From the NCBI GenBank assembly GCA_900319635.1, contig ONPF01000025.1:1-34364 (forward strand): a DNA stretch of 34,364 nt, given 5' to 3'. This stretch comes from an uncultured Eubacteriales bacterium (GTDB lineage: Bacteria; Bacillota; Clostridia; Oscillospirales; Oscillospiraceae). Below, in pieces: positions 7,090-16,223 of this stretch. How positions within the stretch are numbered: the stretch's first letter is position 1; each line of letters opens with the position of its first letter. A program made the position numbers and the translations under genes. Below the pieces are notes generated by a model, which was not told where the DNA came from, did not search any database, and saw nothing but the letters and a program-made list of their open reading frames with translations.

Positions 7090-7533
7090 ATGTTTGACCA
7101 TCCGGGGAAAAAAGTTCAGACTCTGGCATCCGTTCTCAGCGTATTGCTGGGCGGCGCATCGCTCGTGATAGGAGTGCTGCTGGCAGGAACGGATGTTCTA
7201 ATAAGCGTGGGGGTTATCCTGGGCGGCGTCCTCGTCGCCTATGTTACTGGCCTGCTGCTGTATTCATTGGGCAGCCTGGTCGATAATTCCCAAGAGATCC
7301 GAGATTCTTTGTTTAGACTTGAAAATGGAGATTTTGAACCGGAGGAGCCTGCTACCCCTGCGGTGCGCCCGGAGAAGCCGGAGAGGGAAGGACGCCGATT
7401 TTCTTCCGATGAGGGGGAAAAAACCTGGCAGTGCGACTGCGGCGCAATAAACCCCAACAGGATCAAAACTTGTTCCTGCGGAAGAAGCCTGTATGAAGTT
7501 GTAGCAAACCGACTGGGACAGCAGGAAGAATAA
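7090..7533 (+). CDS. Small two-TM protein with C-terminal zinc ribbon
   Basis: Protein of 147 aa. Two hydrophobic segments (about residues 10-30 and 35-60) are followed by a charged linker and a C-terminal WQCDCGAINPNRIKTCSCG (CxCG...CxCG), a compact zinc-ribbon-like fold. The ribbon sits on the cytoplasmic side if both segments cross. AGAGGAG 8 nt upstream supports the ATG at 7090; a TTG at 7072 would be an alternative. It follows the hexokinase by 50 bp without a terminator and may be cotranscribed. No function can be assigned. Confidence 0.75.
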   Translation: MFDHPGKKVQTLASVLSVLLGGASLVIGVLLAGTDVLISVGVILGGVLVAYVTGLLLYSLGSLVDNSQEIRDSLFRLENGDFEPEEPATPAVRPEKPEREGRRFSSDEGEKTWQCDCGAINPNRIKTCSCGRSLYEVVANRLGQQEE

Positions 7534-7538
7534 AGCAT

Positions 7539-7568
7539 AAAAGGCGAGCATGAAAGCGCTCGCCTTTT
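7539..7568. terminator. Bidirectional terminator between convergent genes
   Basis: AAAAGGCGAGC (7539-7549) and GCTCGCCTTTT (7558-7568) form an 11-bp stem. It serves the plus-strand zinc-ribbon gene and, from the other side, the minus-strand spoVAE whose stop is at 7572. Confidence 0.85.
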
Positions 7569-7571
7569 GCG

Positions 7572-7940
7572 TTAATTCTTGTCTTTCGGCTTTCCGACCA
7601 GGGCGATGAGGAAGCCAAAGAGCAGCGCGGCGCAGAGCCCGCCTGCCGCTGCGGTGAAGCCGCCGGTAAAAATCCCCAGCAGCCCCTGTTCTTCCACGGC
7701 TTCCTTGACGCCCTTCGCCAGATTCCACCCAAAGCCGGTGAGAGGAACCGTGGCTCCGGCGCCAGCCCAGTCTGCCAGGGGCTGATAGAGTCCGACAGCG
7801 CCGAGCAGAACACCTGCCACAACATAACAGGACAGAATGCGGGCGGGGGTGAGGCGAGTATAGTCGATGAGCAGCTGGCCGAGTACGCACAGAGCGCCGC
7901 CCACCAGAAAGGCTTTTCCGTATTCCCAAAGCAGCTCCAT
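7572..7940 (-). CDS. spoVAE: Stage V sporulation protein AE
   Basis: Protein of 122 aa, hydrophobic throughout with about four membrane segments. It shows the SpoVAE-typical FLVGGALCVLGQLLIDYT near the N terminus and the GFLIALVGKPK end. SpoVA proteins form the channel for calcium-dipicolinate in the inner membrane of the forespore during sporulation and germination. It starts 2 bp after the spoVAD stop, so the genes are coupled. Confidence 0.95.
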   Translation of the reverse strand: MELLWEYGKAFLVGGALCVLGQLLIDYTRLTPARILSCYVVAGVLLGAVGLYQPLADWAGAGATVPLTGFGWNLAKGVKEAVEEQGLLGIFTGGFTAAAGGLCAALLFGFLIALVGKPKDKN

Positions 7941-7942
7941 TT

Positions 7943-8953
7943 TTACGCCTCCCGTTCCAGCACCAGGGCATGGCAGATGCCCGGGATGCTCTCGCCCTGC
8001 TGGGAGCTGGTAGGGGACATGAGCGCCCCGGTGGCCGCAAAGAGCACCCGCCGCCAGACACCATCCTCCATGGCCTTCAGAATGTGCCCGCTCAGGACGG
8101 AAGCGCTGCAGCCGCAGCCTGAGCCTCCGGCGTTCACATTCTGGGTGTTGAGATCATAGATCAGCACGCCGCAGTCCATATAGCAGGGGCCGAGTTCTAC
8201 CCCGTCCGCCTTGAAGAGCGCGGCGAGAATGTCGTGTCCCAGGGCGCCCAAATCGCCGGTGATGATGGCGTCATAATCCGCCGGGCTTCGCCCGGTGTCC
8301 CGGAAGTGCGCGCGGATGGTATCGAAGGCCGCAGGCGCCATGGCGCTTCCCATGTTGTTAGGGTCCTTGATGCCCGCATCTACGATCTTTCCGTGGGTCA
8401 CATGGGTGACGCGGATGGAACCCTGCCCGCCCAGGATCACGGCGCCTGCGCCGGTCACCGTCCACTGGGAGCTGGGGGTGCGCTGACCGCCGTATTCCAG
8501 GGGGAAGCGGTACTGCCGCTCTGCGGTGCAGAAATGGGAGCCGGTGAGGGCGCATGCCTGATCGGCGTAGCCCCCGTCCACCAGCAGCGCTGCCAGACTC
8601 AAGCCCTCCGCCATGGTGGAGCAGGCGCCGTAGAGCCCCAGGTAGGGGACGCTGCAGTCCCGCATAGCGAAGGCGGAGCTGACGCATTGATTCAGCAGAT
8701 CCCCTGCCAGGACGTAGTCAAGCTCTGAGGGTGGGAGCTTTGCCTTGTCGCAGGCCAGCTCAAAGCACTGCTTGAGCATGTGGCTCTCCGCCTTTTCCCA
8801 GCTCTTTTCTCCGAAATAGCTGTCCTCTCCGATATAGTCGAAGCGCTCTCGCAGCGGCCCTTCGCCCTCTTTTTTGCCGGCCACCGCCGCGTATCCCAGC
8901 ACCGCCGGCGCGGAGGGAAGGTACAGGGTCTGTTTTCCCACTCGTTTTGTCAT
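7943..8953 (-). CDS. spoVAD: Stage V sporulation protein AD
   Basis: Protein of 336 aa with a thiolase-like fold. Visible family segments are GLYGACSTMAEGL (about 107-119), TGAGAVILG, PNNMGSAMAPAAFDT, YDAIITGDLGALGHDI and the C-terminal GALMSPTSSQQGESIPGI. SpoVAD binds calcium-dipicolinate and is a soluble part of the SpoVA channel. AGAGGA 5 nt upstream supports the ATG at 8953. Normally spoVAC precedes spoVAD; here the upstream gene is potD, so spoVAC is not in the cluster. Confidence 0.96.
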   Translation of the reverse strand: MTKRVGKQTLYLPSAPAVLGYAAVAGKKEGEGPLRERFDYIGEDSYFGEKSWEKAESHMLKQCFELACDKAKLPPSELDYVLAGDLLNQCVSSAFAMRDCSVPYLGLYGACSTMAEGLSLAALLVDGGYADQACALTGSHFCTAERQYRFPLEYGGQRTPSSQWTVTGAGAVILGGQGSIRVTHVTHGKIVDAGIKDPNNMGSAMAPAAFDTIRAHFRDTGRSPADYDAIITGDLGALGHDILAALFKADGVELGPCYMDCGVLIYDLNTQNVNAGGSGCGCSASVLSGHILKAMEDGVWRRVLFAATGALMSPTSSQQGESIPGICHALVLEREA

Positions 8954-8982
8954 AGCAATCCTCTTTTACGTTAGGATGGCTT

Positions 8983-9011
8983 TAGTTTGCCCTGCTCCGC
9001 GCTTTTTACGC
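8983..9011 (-). promoter_or_regulatory. Candidate sigma-G promoter of spoVAD
   Basis: Minus-strand GCGTA (9007-9011), a 17-bp spacer and CAAACTA (8983-8989). Against the forespore sigma-G consensus (GHATR, 17-18 bp, CATNHTA) this is 4 of 5 and 6 of 7. SpoVA genes are known sigma-G targets. It starts immediately after the potD terminator. Short motif, so tentative. Confidence 0.4.
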
Positions 9012-9045
9012 ATAAAAAACCGCTGCGATCGTTCGCAGCGGTTTT
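9011..9045 (-). terminator. Terminator of the pot operon
   Basis: AAAACCGCTGCGA (9016-9028), loop TCGT, TCGCAGCGGTTTT (9033-9045): a perfect 13-bp stem. On the minus strand it is followed by further T residues (9014-9015). It separates potD from spoVAD. Confidence 0.9.
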
Positions 9046-9059
9046 CGGTATAGGAAAAA

Positions 9060-10238
9060 TCAGCTTCTCAGCGTGCGCCAGAGATCAGAGATATAATCGA
9101 GTGTGTCCTGATCCAGATTGCGGAAGGCGTACGCATTGTACAGCTCGCTGAAGTTCTCAATGCCGGGGTAGAGGATCTCCATGGCCTCTTCGCCCATATC
9201 CTCCCGATACCCTTCGTTCTCATAGACAAGGGAATTCGGAGAGGCATAGTAGATAAACTCGGCGTTGGCAATAGCGACTTCCTCGGAGAGCATGAAGTTG
9301 ATAAACTCCTCAGCCAGACGCTGATTCTGGCAGCCCTTGGGGATGCACATGGCGTCCACAAAGTAGTTGGTGCGCTCGGGGTAATAGAAGCGCAGATCCA
9401 CATCATCGGCCTGGGCGTCCAGCATGGTGAAATAGTCGCCGGCGTAGTAGGCGGCAATGGAGGCCTCGCCGATCTCCATCATGTTGTAGACCTCGTCCAT
9501 GACGTAGTTCTGAACCAACGGCTCCTGCTTCTGCAGCTCCTGCAGCGCCAGATCCCAGCTGGCACGGTCGGTAGTGTTCACGTCCAGACCCAGCTTGTAC
9601 TGGGCGGTGCCGAAGGCGTCGCGGGAGTTGTTGAACTGCAGGATCTTGCCGCTGTACTTTTCATTCCACAGCAGATCCCAGTCGCCCACATCCTCCGGAT
9701 CCACCACGTTGGCGTCATAGATGATGCCGACCACGCCATAGGTGTAGGGGACGGTGTACAGGTTGTCGGGGTCGTAGTACAGGCCGCGGAAGCTCTCGTT
9801 GATATACTGGTAGTTGGGGATGTTTTCGTAGTTCAGAGGCAGGAGCATATCATCGCTGATCATCTTGGCGATCATGTAGTCGGAGGGGATGATCACATCG
9901 TAGCTGACAGCGTCGCTGGAGAGCTTGCTGTACATGTCCTCGTTGCTGGCGAAGGTGCTGTAGTTGACCTTGACTTTGCGCCCATAGGTTGCCTCGAACC
10001 ATTCCTCAAAGGCGGCGACGGTATCAAGACTGCCTTCAAAGCCGTCCGAGATATACTCGCCCCAGTTGTACACGTTCAGCGTCAGCGTGCCGGTGCCCAG
10101 GAAAGGATTCTCCTCATCCGGTACGGCATTGACAGCGGGCTTGTTCTCCTGCTCCTCCGCGGAGCCGCAGCCGGCCAGCGCCGCGCAGACACTCAGAAGC
10201 ATGCATACGGAGAGAAGAACGGAAAGAAACTTTTTCAT
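9060..10238 (-). CDS. potD: Spermidine/putrescine ABC transporter, substrate-binding lipoprotein
   Basis: Protein of 392 aa. A lipoprotein signal (MKKFLSVLLS...LAGC) places the lipidated cysteine at C24. The mature part begins LTLNVYNWGEYISDG, the typical start of PotD/PotF-type periplasmic-binding-fold proteins, followed by YDVIIPSDYMIAKM and the conserved TYGVVGIIYD. It binds the polyamine outside the membrane and delivers it to PotBC. GGAGG precedes the ATG; it starts 12 bp after the potC stop. The ligand (spermidine, putrescine or a related amine) is inferred from operon type only. Confidence 0.95.
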   Translation of the reverse strand: MKKFLSVLLSVCMLLSVCAALAGCGSAEEQENKPAVNAVPDEENPFLGTGTLTLNVYNWGEYISDGFEGSLDTVAAFEEWFEATYGRKVKVNYSTFASNEDMYSKLSSDAVSYDVIIPSDYMIAKMISDDMLLPLNYENIPNYQYINESFRGLYYDPDNLYTVPYTYGVVGIIYDANVVDPEDVGDWDLLWNEKYSGKILQFNNSRDAFGTAQYKLGLDVNTTDRASWDLALQELQKQEPLVQNYVMDEVYNMMEIGEASIAAYYAGDYFTMLDAQADDVDLRFYYPERTNYFVDAMCIPKGCQNQRLAEEFINFMLSEEVAIANAEFIYYASPNSLVYENEGYREDMGEEAMEILYPGIENFSELYNAYAFRNLDQDTLDYISDLWRTLRS

Positions 10239-10250
10239 GATGAAACCTCC

Positions 10251-11087
10251 CTATATTGCTTGTTTTTTTGCTTTTTTCTTTTTCTTGGCTTCCTTCAGGC
10301 TTTTGCTGGTCTCGCTGTCAAAGAGATTGGAGAGCATCAGCAGCGCCAGAATGACAAAGAAGATGACCGTAGCCAGCGCATACACGGTGGGCTTCACGTC
10401 CCGCTTCGTCATGTTGAAGATGAAAATGGGCAGCGTCTGGAAATCTTCGCCCATGGTAAAGTAGCTGATGACAAAATCGTCCAGCGAAAGGGTGAAGGCC
10501 ATGATCATGCCGGTGAGGATGCCGGGCATCAGCTCGGGCAGCTCCACCTTGAAAAAGGCCCGCAGAGGCGTGCAGCCCAGATCCATGGCGGCCTCCGGCA
10601 GAGATTTGTCCATCTGCTGCAGCTTGGGCAGGACCTGCAGGATCACATAGGGCAGGCAGAAGGTGATGTGGGCGATCAGCATCGTCCAGAAGCTGAGCTT
10701 GTTGGCCAGACCGAAGAGACGGCCCACAAAGACGAACATCAGCATCAGGGAAATACCGGTGATGATGTCGGGGTTGATCATGGGGATGTTCGTCACGGTA
10801 TCCAGAGCCACGCGCAGATATTTTTTCCGGAGCCGGAAGATGCCGACGGCGGCGGCGGTACCCATGATCGTGGAGACGATCGCCGCGCTGAAGGCCAGAA
10901 TCAGCGTGTTGCGCAGAGATTCCAGCAGGCGGGCGTTATCGGCCAGCGCCTCATACCAGCGGAAGGAAAAGCCGGACATGACCGCGGTGCTTTGCTGACC
11001 GTTGAAGGAAAAGACGATCATGATGGCGATGGGCGCGAAGAGGAACAGGAGGATCAGACCCGTATAGATTTTGGAGAGAACTTTCAT
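10251..11087 (-). CDS. potC: Polyamine ABC transporter permease PotC
   Basis: Protein of 278 aa with about six membrane segments. The EAA loop EAAMDLGCTPLRAFFKVELP (about residues 176-195), which contacts the ATPase, and the LSLDDFVISYF segment are typical of PotC/PotI permeases. The tail is very lysine-rich (SLKEAKKKKKAKKQ). GGAGGG upstream of the ATG; 12 bp after potB. Pairs with PotB in the inner membrane. Confidence 0.95.
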   Translation of the reverse strand: MKVLSKIYTGLILLFLFAPIAIMIVFSFNGQQSTAVMSGFSFRWYEALADNARLLESLRNTLILAFSAAIVSTIMGTAAAVGIFRLRKKYLRVALDTVTNIPMINPDIITGISLMLMFVFVGRLFGLANKLSFWTMLIAHITFCLPYVILQVLPKLQQMDKSLPEAAMDLGCTPLRAFFKVELPELMPGILTGMIMAFTLSLDDFVISYFTMGEDFQTLPIFIFNMTKRDVKPTVYALATVIFFVILALLMLSNLFDSETSKSLKEAKKKKKAKKQAI

Positions 11088-11099
11088 ACCCTGCCCTCC

Positions 11100-11965
11100 T
11101 TACGCTACGGCCCGTTTGTTGGCTCTATGCTGCAGGATAGCCATGAAGATCAGCAATAGAACCATCATCACAAAGGCAATGGCGGCTGCTCGGTTCAGAT
11201 TCCTGTTGTAATAGATCAGATCCTCGATCTCGTCGCCGATCAGACGGTTGCTCTTGCCGCCCAGCTTTTGAGAGATATAGAAGGTGCTGACGGAGGGGAT
11301 AAGCACCATGTTGATCCCGGAGATGACGCCCGGGAGACTCAAGGGCCAGATGACACGCCGCAGCACGCCAAAGCCGTTGCAGCCCAGGTCCCTGGCGGCT
11401 TCCAGAAGCTTGGGGTCCATCTTGGCCATCACGGAATAGATCGGCAGGATCATATAGGGCAGATAGTCATAGACCATGCCGATAATGACGGCGGCTTCGG
11501 TGTTGATGAGGTGGATGGGGCCGAGACTGAGTTTTCCCAGGTAGGTGTTGAGGATGCCCTTGTCCAGCATGATCATGCGCCAGGTATAGGTGCGGAGCAG
11601 AAAGTTCATCCACATGGGGATCATGATGACGGTGATCAGAATGCTCTGCATCCGGGGAGAGGCATGGGCGATCCGGTAGGCGAGGGGATAGCCCAGCAGC
11701 AGGCAGATCACCGTGGAAATGGCAGAGAGCTTGAAGGATCGGAAAAAAATCGTCACATAAAACGGGAGAGAGGCATTCTCGTCCGTTTTGTAGGTGAAGA
11801 TATAACGCATGTTCTCGGTGGTAAAGTGCAGCTCTTCATCGGTGAAAGCATAGAAGGCGATGAAAAAGAGAGGCACTACAATGAACAGCACAGCCCAGAA
11901 GGAATATGGCGCGAGAGCAAGCCTCTGGACAAGACTGCCCCGGCGAAGAGCGGCATTCCTGTTCT

Positions 11966-11969
<4 letters not shown>
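11100..11969 (-). CDS. potB: Polyamine ABC transporter permease PotB
   Basis: Protein of 289 aa with about six membrane segments and an EAA loop, [20 protein letters not shown] (about 193-212). The N-terminal [20 protein letters not shown] and the [13 protein letters not shown] segment are typical of PotB/PotH. The ATG overlaps the potA stop by 4 bp (ATGA), giving translational coupling. Confidence 0.95.
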
Positions 11970-13144
<1,175 letters not shown>

Positions 13145-13160
13145 GCCTGTTCCTCCCCGC

Positions 13161-13195
13161 AAAGAAAAAAGACGCATGCTTTTAGCATACGTCTT
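13161..13195 (-). terminator. Intrinsic terminator abutting the potA ribosome site
   Basis: On the minus strand AAGACGTATGC (13195-13185), loop TAAAA, GCATGCGTCTT (13179-13169), then TTTTCTTT. It is an 11-bp stem with one G-U pair and a long U-run. The potA ribosome site (13152-13156) lies about 5 bp past the U-run, leaving no room for a promoter downstream. It therefore fits a regulated leader terminator, or the end of the upstream RNA. Confidence 0.85.
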
Positions 13196-13313
13196 ATGAT
13201 ACGACCTATTACCGGCGCAGCCTGCAGGGAGCGCCCGGGTCACAATGGGTTTGAGAGTCTATATAGCAAAACACTTTTACTACTCTTATTGACCATTTCA
13301 CAAGTTGTATGCT
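13184..13313 (-). promoter_or_regulatory. Possible antiterminator and three-way junction in the pot leader
   Basis: The RNA segment AGCAUACAACUU (13313-13302) can pair with AAGACGUAUGCU, the 5' arm of the terminator (13195-13184): 7 plus 3 bp around a 2-nt internal loop. The same segment can instead be used by local stems: UAUAAGUUG/CAACUUGUG (13348-13340 with 13307-13299, 9 bp including two G-U), GGUU/AACC (13340-13327) and GCUUU/AAAGC (13323-13311). The two folds exclude each other. No folding energies were computed. Confidence 0.5.
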
Positions 13314-13364
13314 TTGGTAAAGCACCGGTTTATAGTAACCAACTTATAAAATTTGCGCTTTGAA

Positions 13365-13535
13365 CGCAATCAATAAGGCAACAGAAGTTGCCGCCGCACC
13401 TGCGGAATTCGGTTGACGGGATCCAAACCTTGTTCGAACCTCGTCAGCCGTCGGCATCCGACCCGGCTGTCCGTGTGGCCTTGGCCCCGAAGGGCGGTCG
13501 CTATCTTGCTTCGGATAGACCCTATCCAATTGAGA
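13365..13535 (-). ncRNA. Structured leader or small RNA of unknown class
   Basis: About 170 nt transcribed from the promoter at 13542-13570. Helices visible by eye (RNA sense): a closing stem AUAGGG/CCUUAU; GGUC-UAUC...GAUA-GC-GACC; GCCC-UUCG-GGGC; CAGCCG-GG-UCGG-AUG-CCGA-CGGCUG; a long hairpin ACG-A-GG-UUCGAAC-AAG-GUUUGGA-U-CCCGU; CCGCA-GG-UGCGG; GGCAAC-UUCU-GUUGCC. No SRP, 6S, tmRNA, RNase P, T-box or common riboswitch signature was recognised. It may be the 5' domain of the potABCD leader or an independent RNA. Confidence 0.55.
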
Positions 13536-13541
13536 CGACTT

Positions 13542-13570
13542 ATTCTAACAAGTTTCCCCAGTGATGTCAA
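13542..13570 (-). promoter_or_regulatory. Strong sigma-A promoter of the pot leader RNA
   Basis: Minus-strand TTGACA (13565-13570), a 17-bp spacer and TAGAAT (13542-13547). The predicted start near 13535 lies 390 nt before the potA start codon. A second, weaker candidate (TTGATT-17-TTTATA, around 13345-13373) lies inside the leader. Confidence 0.85.
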
Positions 13571-13617
13571 GGAAAAACTGTGTCTAAAAATAGTATAAGG
13601 TAAGCAGTTCGTTCTGG

Positions 13618-14361
13618 TCAGTTTTCATAGCGCACATCCCAGAGTGTGAGCCCTTTGGCGGGCGCGGTTGCGCCGGCTCTGGCACGATCCCGAGAGGCGA
13701 GAATCTCTCCCATTTCCTCCGGTTGACGCTGACCAAGACCCACTTCCAGCAGCGTGCCGGTCAGGATCCGCACCATGTTGTAGAGAAAGCCGTCACCCGT
13801 GAAGGATAGACGAATCTCCGCTCCTATTTGTTCCAGACTGATGTCGCGCAGATGGCGCAGGGTGGATTTTTTGCTGTTTTTCACGGAGCAGAAGGCGGCA
13901 AAATCATGTTCTCCGCAGAGAAGCGCAGCGGCCTTCTCCATGGCGGGCAGATCCAGGGACTCCGGAACGGGGAGAACATAGCGCCGCTCAAACACATTTG
14001 GCGCCTCGCTGTTCCAAATCCGATAAACGTAGGTTTTCTCCACGCAGCTCAGCCGGGCGTGGAAGCGGGGCGGCGCCGGCTCCAGAGACACTGCGCCGAT
14101 GTCCTCCGGCAGAAAAGAGCGAAGCCTGCGCAAAAGGTCATCCGGTTCAAGCAAAGTATTCGCCCGGAAGGAGCACACCTGTCTGCGGGCGTGGACGCCC
14201 GCATCGGTGCGCCCGCTGGCGGCCAGCTCCACCGGCTGCTCCAGAAGGCGGGAGAGAACGGTCTCCAGCTTCTCCTGAATGGTGCCTCCGGTGTTGCCCT
14301 GCCGCTGCCAGCCCTTGTAGCGTGTACCGTCGTAACAGAGTGTCAGTTTGAAATTCTGCAT
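13618..14361 (-). CDS. truA: tRNA pseudouridine synthase A
   Basis: Protein of 247 aa. TruA makes pseudouridine at positions 38-40 of the tRNA anticodon arm. The opening MQNFKLTLCYDGTRYKGWQ, the catalytic loop SGRTDAGVHA with D53, and the late FTGDGFLYNMVRILTGTL are intact. The start at 14361 is chosen for the strong GGCGGTGA site 5 nt upstream. An in-frame ATG at 14412 overlaps the stop of the upstream gene and would add 17 residues unlike TruA. It is the distal gene of a two-gene unit with the LRR protein. Confidence 0.95.
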   Translation of the reverse strand: MQNFKLTLCYDGTRYKGWQRQGNTGGTIQEKLETVLSRLLEQPVELAASGRTDAGVHARRQVCSFRANTLLEPDDLLRRLRSFLPEDIGAVSLEPAPPRFHARLSCVEKTYVYRIWNSEAPNVFERRYVLPVPESLDLPAMEKAAALLCGEHDFAAFCSVKNSKKSTLRHLRDISLEQIGAEIRLSFTGDGFLYNMVRILTGTLLEVGLGQRQPEEMGEILASRDRARAGATAPAKGLTLWDVRYEN

Positions 14362-14408
14362 GTCTCTCACCGCCGTTTCTGCTTTCGCTAAGCTCAAAGC
14401 TTCGGGCA

Positions 14409-16100
14409 TCATTTTATGATCTCCGGGACGATGTTGTGATCCCGCAGCGCCAGGTATCCGGGGCCGAAGGGGCTGCTCTTGCGGTTACAGTAGCCTTTAC
14501 TGTCGTAGAGGAAGACCTCCCGCATCCGCGCATAGTAAGGGAAGTAGTTGTTCGCGCCCTGCGTCCCCTCGTTGTAGCGCCAGGGATAGCCGTAGCAGAA
14601 TTCGTCTCCCCAGCCGCAGAGACAGTCGGGGTGCGCCTGCTCAAAGTGCTCACGCTGATCCTTTGGCAGCATCGTGTCCATAGCCATCAGACGCTCCAGC
14701 GGAACTGTGTCCAGCGGAGAGAGGTCGGTGACGCTTGTGATGGAAATGTTCAGATACTTCAGATTTTGCAGCCCGGACAGAGGGCTCAGATCCGTCACCT
14801 GGGGGCAATAGGCCATTTCCAGCCAGGTGAGATTCGGGCAATTGGCAAAGCCGCTCAGATCATGGATGTTCGAGCCGGAGAGGATGACACACTCCAGCCG
14901 GGGCATGTAAGCAATAAAGCTGAGGTCGGACAGGGGACTGTTGTGCCCGAAATCCAGATAGACAACATCGGTACAATACCGGAGCGGGCCGGTGTTGCGA
15001 TCGTTGACAACGTAGCCGATGCGAAGGATCTCCTCGTCCGTCAGCATATTGGCCTTGTCGAGGAAAACGCGCCAGACGACCTTGGTGTTGGGATAATCGT
15101 CCCGGATAGAGGCCATGATCTCATTGCTGATCCCGAATCTGTCCTCGTCCAGCTTGAAGTAGCTGCAATTGGGGAGAATGTCCAGCGCGGCACGGATCTC
15201 CTCCTCATCCTCATCCCGCAGAACAGGGACGTTGCACTCGACACGCTCATCCAGGGTGCTGACACGGGTACCGAAGAGGGAGAATTCATAGTGAACGGCA
15301 GCCTGGGGCAGCGCATCCATCAGCATGCGGACATCCGCTTTGTCGGCGGAACTCTCGCCGACTGCGTCCATCAGCTCTACCTCCCGAAGCTCCGGCAGGA
15401 GCGGCAGCACCTGGGCAGCCCGGGAGAGCTCTTCCCGGTTCAGTGCGGAGAGATCGACGGAAACGGTATCCTGAGGATAGCTTTGCCCGCAGAGCTCCAC
15501 GTGATAGAGAAGCTGCGCTTTGGGCGCGGCGGCAGCAAGCGCCTCCAGCTCTTCGGAAGTCAACTGCAGCTCCCCTAACTGGATGCTGCGAAGCTGTTCC
15601 AGAACTGGAAGACGGGAGCACAGCTCAGGAAGCTGTTCGCCGGTAAGTCCCGGGAGAGAGATCGACTCCGCGTCCTCTTCTGCGATTTGGCCGGCAATCA
15701 GAACGCTATAGCGAACTTCGCCTTCGGTTGCCTCGCGGAGCGCCTGAATCTGAGTTAGCTCCAGATCTGTCTCCGGCAGATACAGCGTCTCAAGGCTTGT
15801 GAGCATGGGCAGGGCGGATAGAAGCGCGTCATAGTCGAAGCTCCCCGCAGAGAGCGTCAGCTCCCGCGTGTCGGAGGAAACGCTGATCTCGCCGAGAGAA
15901 AATTCTGTCAGAGCCTCCGCGTTGTCGGAATCGGACAGGAATGAGGAAGCCGGACTGCCTTCCTCCCGGCCGGATACGAGGGCGGCGTCGGGAGAGAATG
16001 CCGTCCGGGAGTCATATCCGTCCGAGGCGGCCATGCCGAGAACAAGGAGAACAATCAGCAGGGCGAGACAGAGAGCCTTACGCGTGTAGGAATGGTTCAT
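14409..16100 (-). CDS. Membrane-anchored or secreted leucine-rich-repeat protein
   Basis: Protein of 563 aa with an N-terminal hydrophobic segment (about residues 8-26, signal or anchor). The first half holds about four degenerate units of 70-85 residues, each with a LP-L--L--L-L strand, a run of helix and an A-P-A---Y-V-L-G element. The second half (about 370-490) has canonical short LRRs (FANCPNLTWLEMAYCPQVTD, LSPLSGLQNLKYLNISITSV). The C-terminal 80 residues are rich in Y, W, G and C (CGWGDEFCYGYPWRYN). It is probably an extracytoplasmic binding or recognition protein; the ligand is unknown. It has its own promoter and overlaps nothing essential; truA follows immediately. Confidence 0.8.
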   Translation of the reverse strand: MNHSYTRKALCLALLIVLLVLGMAASDGYDSRTAFSPDAALVSGREEGSPASSFLSDSDNAEALTEFSLGEISVSSDTRELTLSAGSFDYDALLSALPMLTSLETLYLPETDLELTQIQALREATEGEVRYSVLIAGQIAEEDAESISLPGLTGEQLPELCSRLPVLEQLRSIQLGELQLTSEELEALAAAAPKAQLLYHVELCGQSYPQDTVSVDLSALNREELSRAAQVLPLLPELREVELMDAVGESSADKADVRMLMDALPQAAVHYEFSLFGTRVSTLDERVECNVPVLRDEDEEEIRAALDILPNCSYFKLDEDRFGISNEIMASIRDDYPNTKVVWRVFLDKANMLTDEEILRIGYVVNDRNTGPLRYCTDVVYLDFGHNSPLSDLSFIAYMPRLECVILSGSNIHDLSGFANCPNLTWLEMAYCPQVTDLSPLSGLQNLKYLNISITSVTDLSPLDTVPLERLMAMDTMLPKDQREHFEQAHPDCLCGWGDEFCYGYPWRYNEGTQGANNYFPYYARMREVFLYDSKGYCNRKSSPFGPGYLALRDHNIVPEIIK

Positions 16101-16139
16101 AAGGATCCCCCTTCAAGAATGCGATGTGTTGATAGGAAA

Positions 16140-16168
16140 ATCATACCATACAGGCATTCAAAATGCAA
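16140..16168 (-). promoter_or_regulatory. Sigma-A promoter of the LRR-truA unit
   Basis: Minus-strand TTGCAT (16163-16168), a 17-bp spacer and TATGAT (16140-16145), giving a leader of about 35 nt before the ATG at 16100, which is preceded by GGGGGAT. Confidence 0.75.
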
Positions 16169-16223
16169 GGACGGAGGGGGATGCGGTTTTAGCCTTTGGG
16201 GCAATCTGCGGAGCTCGTCCTAC

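Noticed and set aside
3784-9060. YerC-like, NfeD-slipin or SpoVA clusters as novel systems
   Set aside because: Each matches a well-known Firmicute arrangement; only the missing spoVAC is worth noting.
13240-13296. An 18-codon open frame in the pot leader as a possible leader peptide
   Set aside because: No ribosome site precedes it and its codons show no run of one amino acid or stalling motif. It overlaps the junction region only at one edge.
13344-13570. Two short open frames on the minus strand in the pot leader
   Set aside because: They start inside or right at the promoter, have no ribosome site, and coincide with an RNA that has strong helices throughout.
14362-14412. TruA start at 14412
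   Set aside because: The overlap with the upstream stop is suggestive, but the extra 17 residues are unlike TruA, and GGCGGTGA sits 5 nt before the ATG at 14361. It remains an alternative.
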